Assembly: GCA_910578285.1 (NCBI GenBank)
Contig: CAJTQL010000018.1
Span: 1 to 13,768, forward strand
Origin: an uncultured Helicobacteraceae bacterium
Lineage (GTDB): Bacteria > Campylobacterota > Campylobacteria > Campylobacterales > Helicobacteraceae
Direction: 5' to 3'
Length of the DNA stretch: 13,768 nt
The first letter of the stretch is position 1, and every line of letters begins with the position of its first letter. This document shows, one piece after another, positions 8,102 to 13,768 of the stretch. The notes below the pieces were generated by a model. The model worked only from the letters and a program-made list of their open reading frames with translations, searched no databases and was not told the origin of the DNA. The position numbers were made by a program, and so were the translations under genes.

Positions 8102-8935
8102 ATGAGTAATCGTGTCGCAACAAGCGAGCTGATTCTTTCTGCGCTTTTTTTTCTCATCGCGATTTTCACACTCTGCGTTGTGTTGCTTACCTTTTTATTT
8201 GACAATTTTTCAGGACTCTTTATGTGGGCAAGCAAGGCAAACAGCCTCTATGAAACGTTCTATGTCCTCTTTGCCGCATTTGGCTGCGCCTATCTCGCCA
8301 CCGTACTTCTACGCGAACGCTCATTACAACGTATGCGCAAAGATTTTTTTGTTTTCTGTCTAAGCCTGTTATTTGTGTTTGTGCTCAATCTTTTTTGGGG
8401 AATCTGTCCCTATTTCGTCCAAAGCGACCACGCCGACAGCCTGCGTGTGTTCGTGTCTGTGGGCAGCGGGCAAGTGATGGACATTCTCTGCTTTCTGCTC
8501 TTTTTTCTGCTACCATTTATCTATTATTATCGCATCGATTCTCATGAAAAACCGCAACAATTCTATACTTTTCCATATAGCCTTGTTCCAAGCCCTAATG
8601 CCATGATTGTTGTGCTGTTTGGGTTTGCGATTCAACCACTTGATAAGGAATCATGGTGGGAATGGTGGGGTGTTGGTGCAACAATTATTGGAATCATGAT
8701 GCTCGCGATTCTTGTACGTAACCATCGGCGGCTTTTTGGTATCTATGAACGTTTCAACCTCACTTTACTTGTGTTTGCCACCATCGTGTTTTTTGTCTCA
8801 CACTCTGTGTTTGAAGGCTATGCAAGCCAATATGCCGCCAAAAAGGCGATTTATATGCTCGCAATCAGTGGTTGGGTGCTTGGTGTCATAGAGCGTTACC
8901 GAATCGAATACACCAAGACACACATTAGTCTTTGA
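8102..8935 (+). CDS. polytopic inner-membrane protein, family not recognised
   Basis: A 277-residue protein that is mostly hydrophobic, with about eight likely membrane segments (roughly 10-34, 44-65, 82-103, 128-147, 165-185, 190-206, 217-236 and 245-262). Loops are short and no soluble domain is visible. The tryptophan-rich ESWWEWWGVG (about 182-191) and a histidine in FVSHSVFEGYA recall haem-handling CcsA/CcmC proteins, but the WGxxWxWD signature is absent, so I do not assign it there. AAGGA at 8091-8095, overlapping the amiA stop, gives a good ribosome-binding site, so it is probably co-transcribed with amiA. Its 3' end overlaps the convergent SIMPL gene by 11 bases. Function unknown. Confidence 0.85.
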   Translation: MSNRVATSELILSALFFLIAIFTLCVVLLTFLFDNFSGLFMWASKANSLYETFYVLFAAFGCAYLATVLLRERSLQRMRKDFFVFCLSLLFVFVLNLFWGICPYFVQSDHADSLRVFVSVGSGQVMDILCFLLFFLLPFIYYYRIDSHEKPQQFYTFPYSLVPSPNAMIVVLFGFAIQPLDKESWWEWWGVGATIIGIMMLAILVRNHRRLFGIYERFNLTLLVFATIVFFVSHSVFEGYASQYAAKKAIYMLAISGWVLGVIERYRIEYTKTHISL

Positions 8936-9629
8936 GGTAATATTCAATCGTTGAGACAACGCGGATTGTTTTGATGTGTGGCGTGCTTCTATCACGTGAT
9001 TCAATGCTAAACTGGCCTTGCGATGCACGTTTGATTTTGCCTAGCTTGCTTTGCGAATCGCTTGCAAACTTCATCGCCGCCTCGCGCGCATTGATGGTTG
9101 CCTCTTCAATCATTTGGGGTTTAATATCATTGAGCTTGGTGTAGAGATACTCGGTGTTGTATTCCTCGATTCGGATAATCACCCCCGCCTTATTGAGCTC
9201 GCCAAGCTCTTCGAGCGCCTTTCTTCCACGCTCGATATCGCGCGTATAGACCAAAAGATTGCCCGAGCCTGCATAGCGGTATGCAACTCGTTCTTCACCG
9301 CCATATCGATTTGCGATTTTGTCAGTGATGGACGGCGCATTAACCGAAATATCATCAGACGCAATGCCTCTTGTTTGCAAAAACTCAAGAATCACCATTT
9401 TATCGCTTTCAAGCTGTCGATAAAGCTCGGCTACATCGTTGCTCGCGCGGTTGAAATTGATAGGGAGAATCATCACATCAGCCGCAACCTCTTTTTGACT
9501 CAATCCCTTGACAACAACACTACGTTGCATCGATTGAAAATCAAGCGCAATTCTGCTTGCACCAAACGCCAAAATAGCGCTACAAATCACCGAAAAAACG
9601 CCTAGAATCCCTGCACTTGTCTTGCTCAT
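8925..9629 (-). CDS. SIMPL-domain (DUF541) periplasmic or membrane-anchored protein
   Basis: A 234-residue protein with an N-terminal hydrophobic segment (about 6-24, GILGVFSVICSAILAFGAS) that acts as signal or anchor. A SIMPL/DUF541 domain follows: VVVKGLSQKEVAADVMILPI, a helical stretch, DDISVNAPSITDK, YTRDIERGRKALEELGELNKAG and a C-terminal KIKRASQGQFSIE. The family is widespread in Gram-negative envelopes (BP26-type immunogenic proteins and relatives) and has no settled biochemical role. An ATG 33 bases upstream is in frame, but AAGGTG directly ahead of the ATG at 9629 and the length of the signal segment support the shorter form. It is divergent from nrfHA and convergent with the membrane-protein gene. 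Confidence 0.88.
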   Translation of the reverse strand: MSKTSAGILGVFSVICSAILAFGASRIALDFQSMQRSVVVKGLSQKEVAADVMILPINFNRASNDVAELYRQLESDKMVILEFLQTRGIASDDISVNAPSITDKIANRYGGEERVAYRYAGSGNLLVYTRDIERGRKALEELGELNKAGVIIRIEEYNTEYLYTKLNDIKPQMIEEATINAREAAMKFASDSQSKLGKIKRASQGQFSIESRDRSTPHIKTIRVVSTIEYYLKD

Positions 9630-9660
9630 TTGCTCACCTTTTATGATTTTGTTGCTGCAC

Positions 9661-9666
9661 ATTATA
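9661..9666 (-). promoter_or_regulatory. -10 box of the SIMPL gene
   Basis: On the minus strand this reads TATAAT within CCTATATAATGTG, about 32 bases before the start codon at 9629. The predicted 5' leader of about 25 bases holds the AAGGTG ribosome-binding site. No -35 match at the right distance. Confidence 0.55.
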
Positions 9667-9718
9667 TAGGTAAAAATTTAATCAATGGTTTGTCATGCCT
9701 ATGAAGACTTTGTGTGCC

Positions 9719-9747
9719 TTGACAATAGCTTTGCTTTATGGTATAAT
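9719..9747 (+). promoter_or_regulatory. consensus sigma-70 promoter for nrfHA
   Basis: TTGACA (9719-9724) and TATAAT (9742-9747) are both exact consensus hexamers separated by exactly 17 bases. Transcription should start near 9754, giving a leader of about 22 bases that carries AAGG (9766-9769). Helicobacter promoters rarely keep a -35 hexamer, so this is unusually strong. I see no clear palindromic FNR/CRP-type operator in the region between the SIMPL gene and nrfH. Confidence 0.8.
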
Positions 9748-9776
9748 TCGCGCAACTAAAGCGCTAAGGTGTTGTG

Positions 9777-10265
9777 ATGAATACAAAAAAGACCAAACTC
9801 GCATCTTCTATGTTTGGAATCTGCTTGTGTGTGCTCCTGTGCTTGGGTGTGTACACATTCATTAATGCAAAGGGCGCTTCTTATTTAAGCAACGATTCTG
9901 CTTCATGTAACAATTGCCATATTATGAATAGCGTTTATCATGACTATAGCAATAGTGTGCATGCATTGAGCCCTAAAGGAGAACCGCGCGCAACCTGTAG
10001 CGATTGCCATTTGCCACATGATTTTATCCCCAAATGGCTTGCCAAAGCCGAAAGCGGAATCTCGCATGCCTATGCTTTTACTTTCAATCTCGATGAGCTC
10101 CCAACACATCTTGCTGCAAAAGAAAAAAGCAAGGAGATGATTCAAGACAATTGTGTGCGCTGTCATATTGACACCGTAGGCGTTGTGGTAAACCCCACAA
10201 CCATTCCCGGACACACACAAAGCGCACTTTCTTGTGTTTCATGCCACCCACATGTGGGGCATTAA
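9777..10265 (+). CDS. nrfH: NrfH, tetrahaem c-type cytochrome, quinol dehydrogenase subunit of nitrite reductase
   Basis: Membrane-anchored NapC/NirT-family cytochrome that passes electrons from menaquinol to NrfA. From ATG 9777 it is 162 residues. One hydrophobic segment (about 8-30) anchors it and the rest faces the periplasm. Four CxxCH sites are visible at 44-48 (CNNCH), 74-78 (CSDCH), 126-130 (CVRCH) and 153-157 (CVSCH). The first is followed by IM, the CxxCHxM form typical of NrfH, in which Met is a haem 1 ligand. An in-frame GTG at 9774 directly precedes the ATG; AAGG at 9766-9769 spaces better to the ATG (7 bases). nrfA follows after 20 bases. Confidence 0.95.
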   Translation: MNTKKTKLASSMFGICLCVLLCLGVYTFINAKGASYLSNDSASCNNCHIMNSVYHDYSNSVHALSPKGEPRATCSDCHLPHDFIPKWLAKAESGISHAYAFTFNLDELPTHLAAKEKSKEMIQDNCVRCHIDTVGVVVNPTTIPGHTQSALSCVSCHPHVGH

Positions 10266-10285
10266 TCTAGTTCAAAGGAGACAAA

Positions 10286-12136
10286 ATGAAACTCATGCCC
10301 ATTGGAGTTGTGGTGGTTGTGTTGGCAATTTTTGGGCTTGTATGGCTCAATGCCGACATCAACCAAAAACAACAGCAACAAAACACTGCTGTGATGTCTA
10401 AACATGTCGTGGAGCTTAGCGATTCGAACCCAACATTTGACCATTGGGGGAAGAATTTTCCGCAATATCTCGATATGTATCTCACAGTGGAAAAGGAGAC
10501 TCCTCGCTATACAGAGTTTGGAGGGAATTATGCTTATAGCAAACTTATTCGCTATCCACAGCTCACTTTGATGTGGGCAGGATATCCCTTTAGCATTGAC
10601 GCAAATGAGGAAAGAGGGCATTTTTGGATTCAAGTCGACCAAATGGACACTGCAAGAAACAATAAAGATTTCTTGAACGCACATGGCTTCGCCAAATTTG
10701 GCGGGCAGCCTACAGCCTGTATGAACTGCCATAGCGGCTGGTCTCCTTATCTATACAAAGTTATTTCCAAAGGTGATTGGGTCGCATTCAACTCTGCAAA
10801 ATATTGGACAATGATTAAACAAGTCCCCGCTGTGGAAGGAATTGAGCCTAATAGCGAGCAACACAGCGGACCGCATGGCGGCAAGCGCATGGGAGTTACT
10901 TGTGCGGATTGTCATAATCCATCGGATATGGGCTTGCGCCTCACACGTCAAGCAGCAATCAATGCGCTTGTGCAACGTGGATATAAAGCGAGTGCCGAAT
11001 ATGGAATCGATGCGCCTGTGGCTGAAATGCGCACCCTTGTTTGCGCACAATGCCATGTTGAATATTATTTCCGCCCCACAGGCACGAAAGTGAAGACGAT
11101 TGGCGAGAGTATTGCCAACGACCCAACCCAAAAATGGTGGGATGGCACGCAAAAAACCTATGATGAATTCGATAGCTGGCGTAATGGCAACGAACCAACC
11201 GAGATTGAAGTCGCTGGAATCGAGCTTGTTTTTCCATGGGCAGAATGGAAAAAGGGGCAGCCGTTCCGCATTGAAATGTTCGATGATTATTATGAAAAAG
11301 TGCGTGATATCTTTCCATCAGATTGGGTACATAAAGAAACCAAAGCACCTATGCTAAAGATTCAACACCCCGAAACCGAGCTCTTTAGCGGTGGAGTGCA
11401 TGCTGCAAATGGCGTGAGTTGCGCAGATTGCCACATGCCCTATATCCGCAAAGGTGCATTCAAAATGACCCAACACAATGTAACTTCACCATTGCAAGAC
11501 ATCAACGCTGCTTGTAAGGCATGCCATGCGCGCCAAAGCGAAGAGTTCCTCAAGCAACAGATTTTTGATATTCAAAAAAGCGTTGCATTTGATTTGCGCA
11601 GCGCTGAATATGCGATTGTAAGCCTGATTACCGACATTAAGACATTGCGTAGCAAACTCGGTGAGCTGCCTGCCTACCAAACAGATGGCAAGCCTGATGA
11701 TGCGAAGATTTCCAAGGCACTTGTAAATGTGCTTGAACTCCACCGCAAAAGCTCGGTTCGCGCTGATTTTGTTGGAGCAGAAAATTCAACCGGATTCCAC
11801 AACCCACGCGAAGCAAGCCGCATGCTTTTACAGGCAGTCAAAATGGCAAAAGAAGGGCAAGCCGAGCTTGCCAAGATTGCTGCCGCGCATGGAATTCAAG
11901 ACTTCAAGATTTCACAGCTTGGCTTTGAAGATATGCAAAAGCTCAATCCCGGCGAGATTGTATACAAGAAAGATATGAATGGGCACAAAGCAGGCGATAG
12001 ATATTATCCACACAAAAACATCAATTCTGCACCTCCTAGCCAGTTGCTTGAGCTTGACAAAAATGTCGTTCCCTACAATTATGATGTGATTGATTCAACA
12101 AAACCCATTGGAGCAAAACCGATTAGCAGCAAATAG
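10286..12136 (+). CDS. nrfA: NrfA, pentahaem cytochrome c nitrite reductase (ammonia-forming)
   Basis: Periplasmic enzyme reducing nitrite to ammonium with six electrons, fed by NrfH. It is 616 residues with an N-terminal hydrophobic signal or anchor (about 5-22). Five haem-binding sites are visible: CMNCH (145-149), CADCH (206-210), CAQCH (253-257), CADCH (379-383) and CKACH (410-414). Catalytic Arg110 (EERGHFW), Tyr260 (CHVEYYF) and His361 (KIQHPE) match the known NrfA residues, and Glu259, Lys358 and Gln360 match the calcium ligands. The first site has His where most NrfA proteins have Lys (CxxCK); as I recall, the Campylobacter jejuni enzyme also has CMNCH. AAGGAG at 10275-10280 is the ribosome-binding site. 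No nrfI or nrfJ follows. Confidence 0.96.
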   Translation: MKLMPIGVVVVVLAIFGLVWLNADINQKQQQQNTAVMSKHVVELSDSNPTFDHWGKNFPQYLDMYLTVEKETPRYTEFGGNYAYSKLIRYPQLTLMWAGYPFSIDANEERGHFWIQVDQMDTARNNKDFLNAHGFAKFGGQPTACMNCHSGWSPYLYKVISKGDWVAFNSAKYWTMIKQVPAVEGIEPNSEQHSGPHGGKRMGVTCADCHNPSDMGLRLTRQAAINALVQRGYKASAEYGIDAPVAEMRTLVCAQCHVEYYFRPTGTKVKTIGESIANDPTQKWWDGTQKTYDEFDSWRNGNEPTEIEVAGIELVFPWAEWKKGQPFRIEMFDDYYEKVRDIFPSDWVHKETKAPMLKIQHPETELFSGGVHAANGVSCADCHMPYIRKGAFKMTQHNVTSPLQDINAACKACHARQSEEFLKQQIFDIQKSVAFDLRSAEYAIVSLITDIKTLRSKLGELPAYQTDGKPDDAKISKALVNVLELHRKSSVRADFVGAENSTGFHNPREASRMLLQAVKMAKEGQAELAKIAAAHGIQDFKISQLGFEDMQKLNPGEIVYKKDMNGHKAGDRYYPHKNINSAPPSQLLELDKNVVPYNYDVIDSTKPIGAKPISSK

Positions 12137-12145
12137 GTCGCTTGT

Positions 12146-12169
12146 CTGCAAGATTTCTAAATCTTGCAG
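12146..12169 (+). terminator. hairpin after nrfA, likely terminator
   Basis: CTGCAAGATTT is followed two bases later by its exact complement AAATCTTGCAG, a perfect inverted repeat starting nine bases after the nrfA stop. The T-run (TTTTT, about 12190-12194) is about 20 bases further on, so termination may be partial or the hairpin may mainly stabilise the nrfHA mRNA 3' end. There is a possible separate promoter just downstream. Confidence 0.6.
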
Positions 12170-12198
12170 GCGCAATGCGAATTGTTAGCTTTTTAGGA

Positions 12199-12204
12199 TA
12201 TAAT
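12199..12204 (+). promoter_or_regulatory. -10 box upstream of the DUF465 gene
   Basis: TATAAT within AGGATATAATC, about 24 bases before the ATG at 12228 and preceded by a T-rich stretch, as in many Helicobacter promoters. There is no -35 match at 17 bases. It indicates a transcript separate from nrfHA. Confidence 0.6.
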
Positions 12205-12227
12205 CACACATCAAAAAAGGAGAAACG

Positions 12228-12458
12228 ATGCTACACGAATATCGAGATGAAATCAGCGAACTGCGACAGACAGATGCACACTTTGCAAAAATCTTCGATG
12301 AGCACAATGAGCTTGACCATCAAATTAAAGATGTTGAAGAAGGGCGAGAACCAATGGATAGCTTCGCGCTTGAGACGCTCAAAAAGAAAAAGCTAGCACT
12401 CAAAGACGAGGCGTATGCAATGGTGCGCGCATTTATCAAGGAACGAGACGGCAAATAG
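12228..12458 (+). CDS. DUF465 (YdcH-like) small protein
   Basis: A 76-residue, highly charged, all-helical protein. The N-terminal MLHEYRDEISELRQTDAHFAK, the heptad-like FDEHNELDHQIKDVEEG and the lysine-rich ETLKKKKLALKDEAY segment match the short DUF465 family (E. coli YdcH and relatives, similar in size to SlyX), which probably forms a coiled-coil hairpin. The role of this family is not established. AAAGGAG lies just ahead of the ATG. The length is normal for the family, so the gene looks intact, although the next gene begins within five bases of its stop and is itself damaged. Confidence 0.85.
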   Translation: MLHEYRDEISELRQTDAHFAKIFDEHNELDHQIKDVEEGREPMDSFALETLKKKKLALKDEAYAMVRAFIKERDGK

Positions 12459-12462
12459 CTTT

Positions 12463-13051
12463 ATGGCGCTGAAAAACCCTGCAAATGCAAAATTTGATTT
12501 TAAAGGAGCAGGGAATCCAAATGAGCCAAATGGTGCGTATCAAGTAGCTTTAAAAACTCTCTATACCCTCTCCTACACGCTCAAAATGAGCAAAACCACA
12601 AAGGCTTTGAAAGATTATGTAGAATATGTCGTGCCTCCGCTAGAGGGCTTGTGGTGGGGCAATGAGGAGTTGAGCAACAAGGCAAATTTCAAATGGCAAG
12701 CGATGATTGCCCAGCCTGATTTTATCACACAAGAACTTTTTGAATGGGCGTGTGAGGAGATGCAGAGCAAAAAGAGTATTGATTGCACAAAGACGCAATT
12801 ATTGCGCTTTGAAGAGGGGCTTTGCGTGCAGATACTGCATATCGGATCCGTATGATGAGGAGCCACAAAGTCGCGCAAAAATAGAGGATTTCATCACTCA
12901 CAATAGCTTGCAAAATGACATTGGCAAAGATAATCCCACAAGGGCGCACCACGAAATCTATTTGAGCAATCCAAACAAAACTCCTGCACCCAAGCTAAAA
13001 ACAATTTTGCGCATTCCTGTGAAAGACAGACCTATTTGCCAAGCTTTCTAA
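12463..13051 (+). pseudogene. GyrI-like small-molecule-binding domain protein, frameshifted
   Basis: Two frames together make one GyrI-like (COG4832-type) protein. The first runs from ATG 12463 to TGA 12853-12855 and holds GAGNPNEPNGAYQ, YTLKMSKTTK, YVVPPLEGLWWG and GLCVQILHIGS. The second continues as YDEEPQSRAKIEDF, then HHEIYLSNPNKTPAPKLKTILRIP, ending at TAA 13049-13051. Dropping one base (G12850, in ATCGGATCCGTATGATG) rejoins them exactly at the conserved HIGSYDEEP. The N-terminus also looks about 20 residues short of the family and has no good ribosome-binding site; the in-frame ATG at 12415 only reads through the DUF465 gene. Relatives bind small molecules or act as gyrase-inhibitor/BmrR-type sensing domains. 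It is either decayed or carries a sequencing error. Confidence 0.82.
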
Positions 13052-13058
13052 TGGCGCA

Positions 13059-13451
13059 ATGAGCGACAAAAGCGAGGGAATCACGGAGCTTAGCAAAGAG
13101 CAAAAGGCGAAGGTGGTTGGGGGGTTTCGAGTTATTGAAACTTCATTTTTCAACTATCGTGAGGGTGGAGTTGTCTATCCATACAGCTATCAAACAGGAA
13201 TAATATTCCGAACAGACAATAGCGATAGCAGGCTTCTTGGTTATGCTATGGATGTTAATAGGGAGGACCTTGTAATGCTTACACGTTACAATTACAATCC
13301 CGCCGGCTACAATTTTCAATTCGTCATTGTTGATAGAGCGTCTGGACGAATGAAGCGCACAACATGGGGTTCTGGACCTGCTTATATCTTGGGACGCTAT
13401 GAAGGACAAGGCAAAAGCCACAATGAAAGAGTGCGCTTCCCTTATAGGTAA
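13059..13451 (+). CDS. putative secreted protein with a bacteriocin-type double-glycine leader
   Basis: A 130-residue protein I do not recognise. The first 22 residues end in ELSKEQKAKVVGG. This resembles a double-glycine export leader: Leu at -12, Ser at -11, acidic and Gln at -9/-8, Val at -4 and Gly-Gly at -2/-1; position -7 is Lys rather than the usual hydrophobic residue. Cleavage after GG would release about 108 residues starting FRVIETSFFNYREGG. The body has no cysteine, is rich in Tyr, Phe, Arg and Asn (for example YNYNPAGYNF) and has no clear membrane helix. No Shine-Dalgarno precedes the ATG, which sits seven bases after the stop of the preceding broken gene, suggesting coupled translation. 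No C39-peptidase transporter or immunity gene is visible. The reading frame is fairly secure; the export model is inference. Confidence 0.6.
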   Translation: MSDKSEGITELSKEQKAKVVGGFRVIETSFFNYREGGVVYPYSYQTGIIFRTDNSDSRLLGYAMDVNREDLVMLTRYNYNPAGYNFQFVIVDRASGRMKRTTWGSGPAYILGRYEGQGKSHNERVRFPYR

Positions 13452-13465
13452 GGAACGCTTTTTGC

Positions 13466-13504
13466 TTGAATCTCTCTAATTGAAACATAATAGGAGAGAT
13501 TCAA
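13466..13504 (+). promoter_or_regulatory. inverted repeat masking the ribosome-binding site of the last gene
   Basis: TTGAATCTCTC (13466-13476) and GAGAGATTCAA (13494-13504) are perfect 11-bp inverted repeats separated by 17 bases. The right arm contains most of the AGGAG ribosome-binding site and the first base of the ATG at 13504, so an mRNA hairpin would block initiation. No T-run follows, so it is not a classic terminator, although it could protect or end the upstream message. Confidence 0.6.
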
Positions 13505-13768
13505 TGCTCATTAATGTGCATTCCACAAACCAAAATTTTACGTTTGGGCAAACGTTAGCAAACAAAGATGATTCGCAAGATTTCATTTTTGCTTTGCCCT
13601 TTGCCCAAAGTGCTAGCAAGGATTCTGCTTTTGCAGAGACATTGACATTTGATTCTGTGCAAAACCAACCGCAAAACACCATCGAGATTCGCGAGAATCT
13701 TGGGCTTTTAGGCAGGATTCAAAAAGCCGAGCAAGCGCCAAAGATTCTAGGTTTTCCGCTCGATGATG
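13504..13768 (+). CDS. unrecognised protein, 3' end beyond the window
   Basis: An open frame from ATG 13504 to the window edge, 88 codons without a stop. AGGAG at 13493-13497, seven bases upstream, is a good ribosome-binding site. The visible part begins MLINVHSTNQNFTFGQTL and is rich in Asn, Gln, Ser, Asp and Phe, with no signal peptide or membrane segment. Later parts include LGLLGRIQKAEQAPKILGFPLDD. I cannot assign a family; the polar, low-complexity start would suit an extended or secreted or flagellar-type protein, but nothing shows that. A shorter antisense frame across it lacks a ribosome-binding site and is a shadow. Confidence 0.65.
   Translation, partial: MLINVHSTNQNFTFGQTLANKDDSQDFIFALPFAQSASKDSAFAETLTFDSVQNQPQNTIEIRENLGLLGRIQKAEQAPKILGFPLDD

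Noticed and set aside
8640..8680. Membrane protein as a CcsA/CcmC cytochrome c assembly factor
   Set aside because: The tryptophan cluster is only superficially similar; the WGxxWxWD signature and paired histidines are not seen.
9051..9605. 184-codon + strand frame opposite the SIMPL gene
   Set aside because: The minus strand has a clear signal segment, DUF541 motifs, ribosome-binding site and -10 box; the + frame has none of these.
10247..10258. 12-bp palindrome CCCACATGTGGG near the nrfH stop, considered as an operator or terminator
   Set aside because: It lies within the last haem-site codons (CHPHVGH), has no T-run, and nrfA follows with its own ribosome-binding site.
13051..13062. Three-codon ORF ATG GCG CAA TGA between the broken gene and the GG-leader gene
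   Set aside because: Too short to be a leader peptide with any visible role; most likely a by-product of the TAATG and ATGA overlaps.

Overview
The window looks like chromosome from an epsilonproteobacterium, most likely Helicobacter. The run pyrH-rpoZ-spoT-tyrS-nitronate monooxygenase-amiA is the order I know from H. pylori (HP0777 down to HP0772). The Lnt protein ends directly after its nitrilase domain, as H. pylori Lnt does. An nrfHA pair, which H. pylori lacks, points to an enterohepatic or other non-pylori Helicobacter or a close relative. The species cannot be fixed from the sequence alone.

Left edge (1-241): a hairpin with a T-run on the + strand overlaps the start of a possible truncated minus-strand reading frame; the two readings conflict. 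Next comes one long + strand block (about 240-8935) with tight spacing or overlaps: lnt (lipoprotein N-acylation), pyrH (UMP kinase), rpoZ (RNA polymerase omega), spoT ((p)ppGpp synthetase/hydrolase), tyrS, a nitronate monooxygenase-family flavoprotein, amiA (peptidoglycan amidase) and an unrecognised polytopic membrane protein. The pyrH/rpoZ, rpoZ/spoT and NMO/amiA junctions overlap, which suggests translational coupling. A SIMPL-domain (DUF541) gene runs in the opposite direction, and its 3' end overlaps that of the membrane protein.

Respiratory module (9719-12194): nrfH and nrfA encode the tetrahaem quinol dehydrogenase and pentahaem nitrite reductase that together reduce nitrite to ammonium. 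They sit behind a consensus-perfect TTGACA-17-TATAAT promoter and end in a strong hairpin. NrfA has CMNCH at haem 1 instead of the usual CxxCK, and no nrfI-type haem lyase gene follows.

Right end (12195-13768): this part looks accessory. A small DUF465 (YdcH-like) gene with its own -10 box is followed by a GyrI-like domain gene. That gene is short at its N-terminus and broken by a single-base frameshift. Seven bases after its restored stop lies a gene with no visible ribosome-binding site, encoding a protein with a bacteriocin-like double-glycine leader (ELSKEQKAKVVGG) and a cysteine-free, aromatic- and Arg-rich body of about 108 residues. An 11-bp perfect inverted repeat then masks the ribosome-binding site of the last gene, which is cut by the window edge. 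The GG-leader protein and this hairpin are the most likely novelties here; no dedicated exporter or immunity gene is visible.
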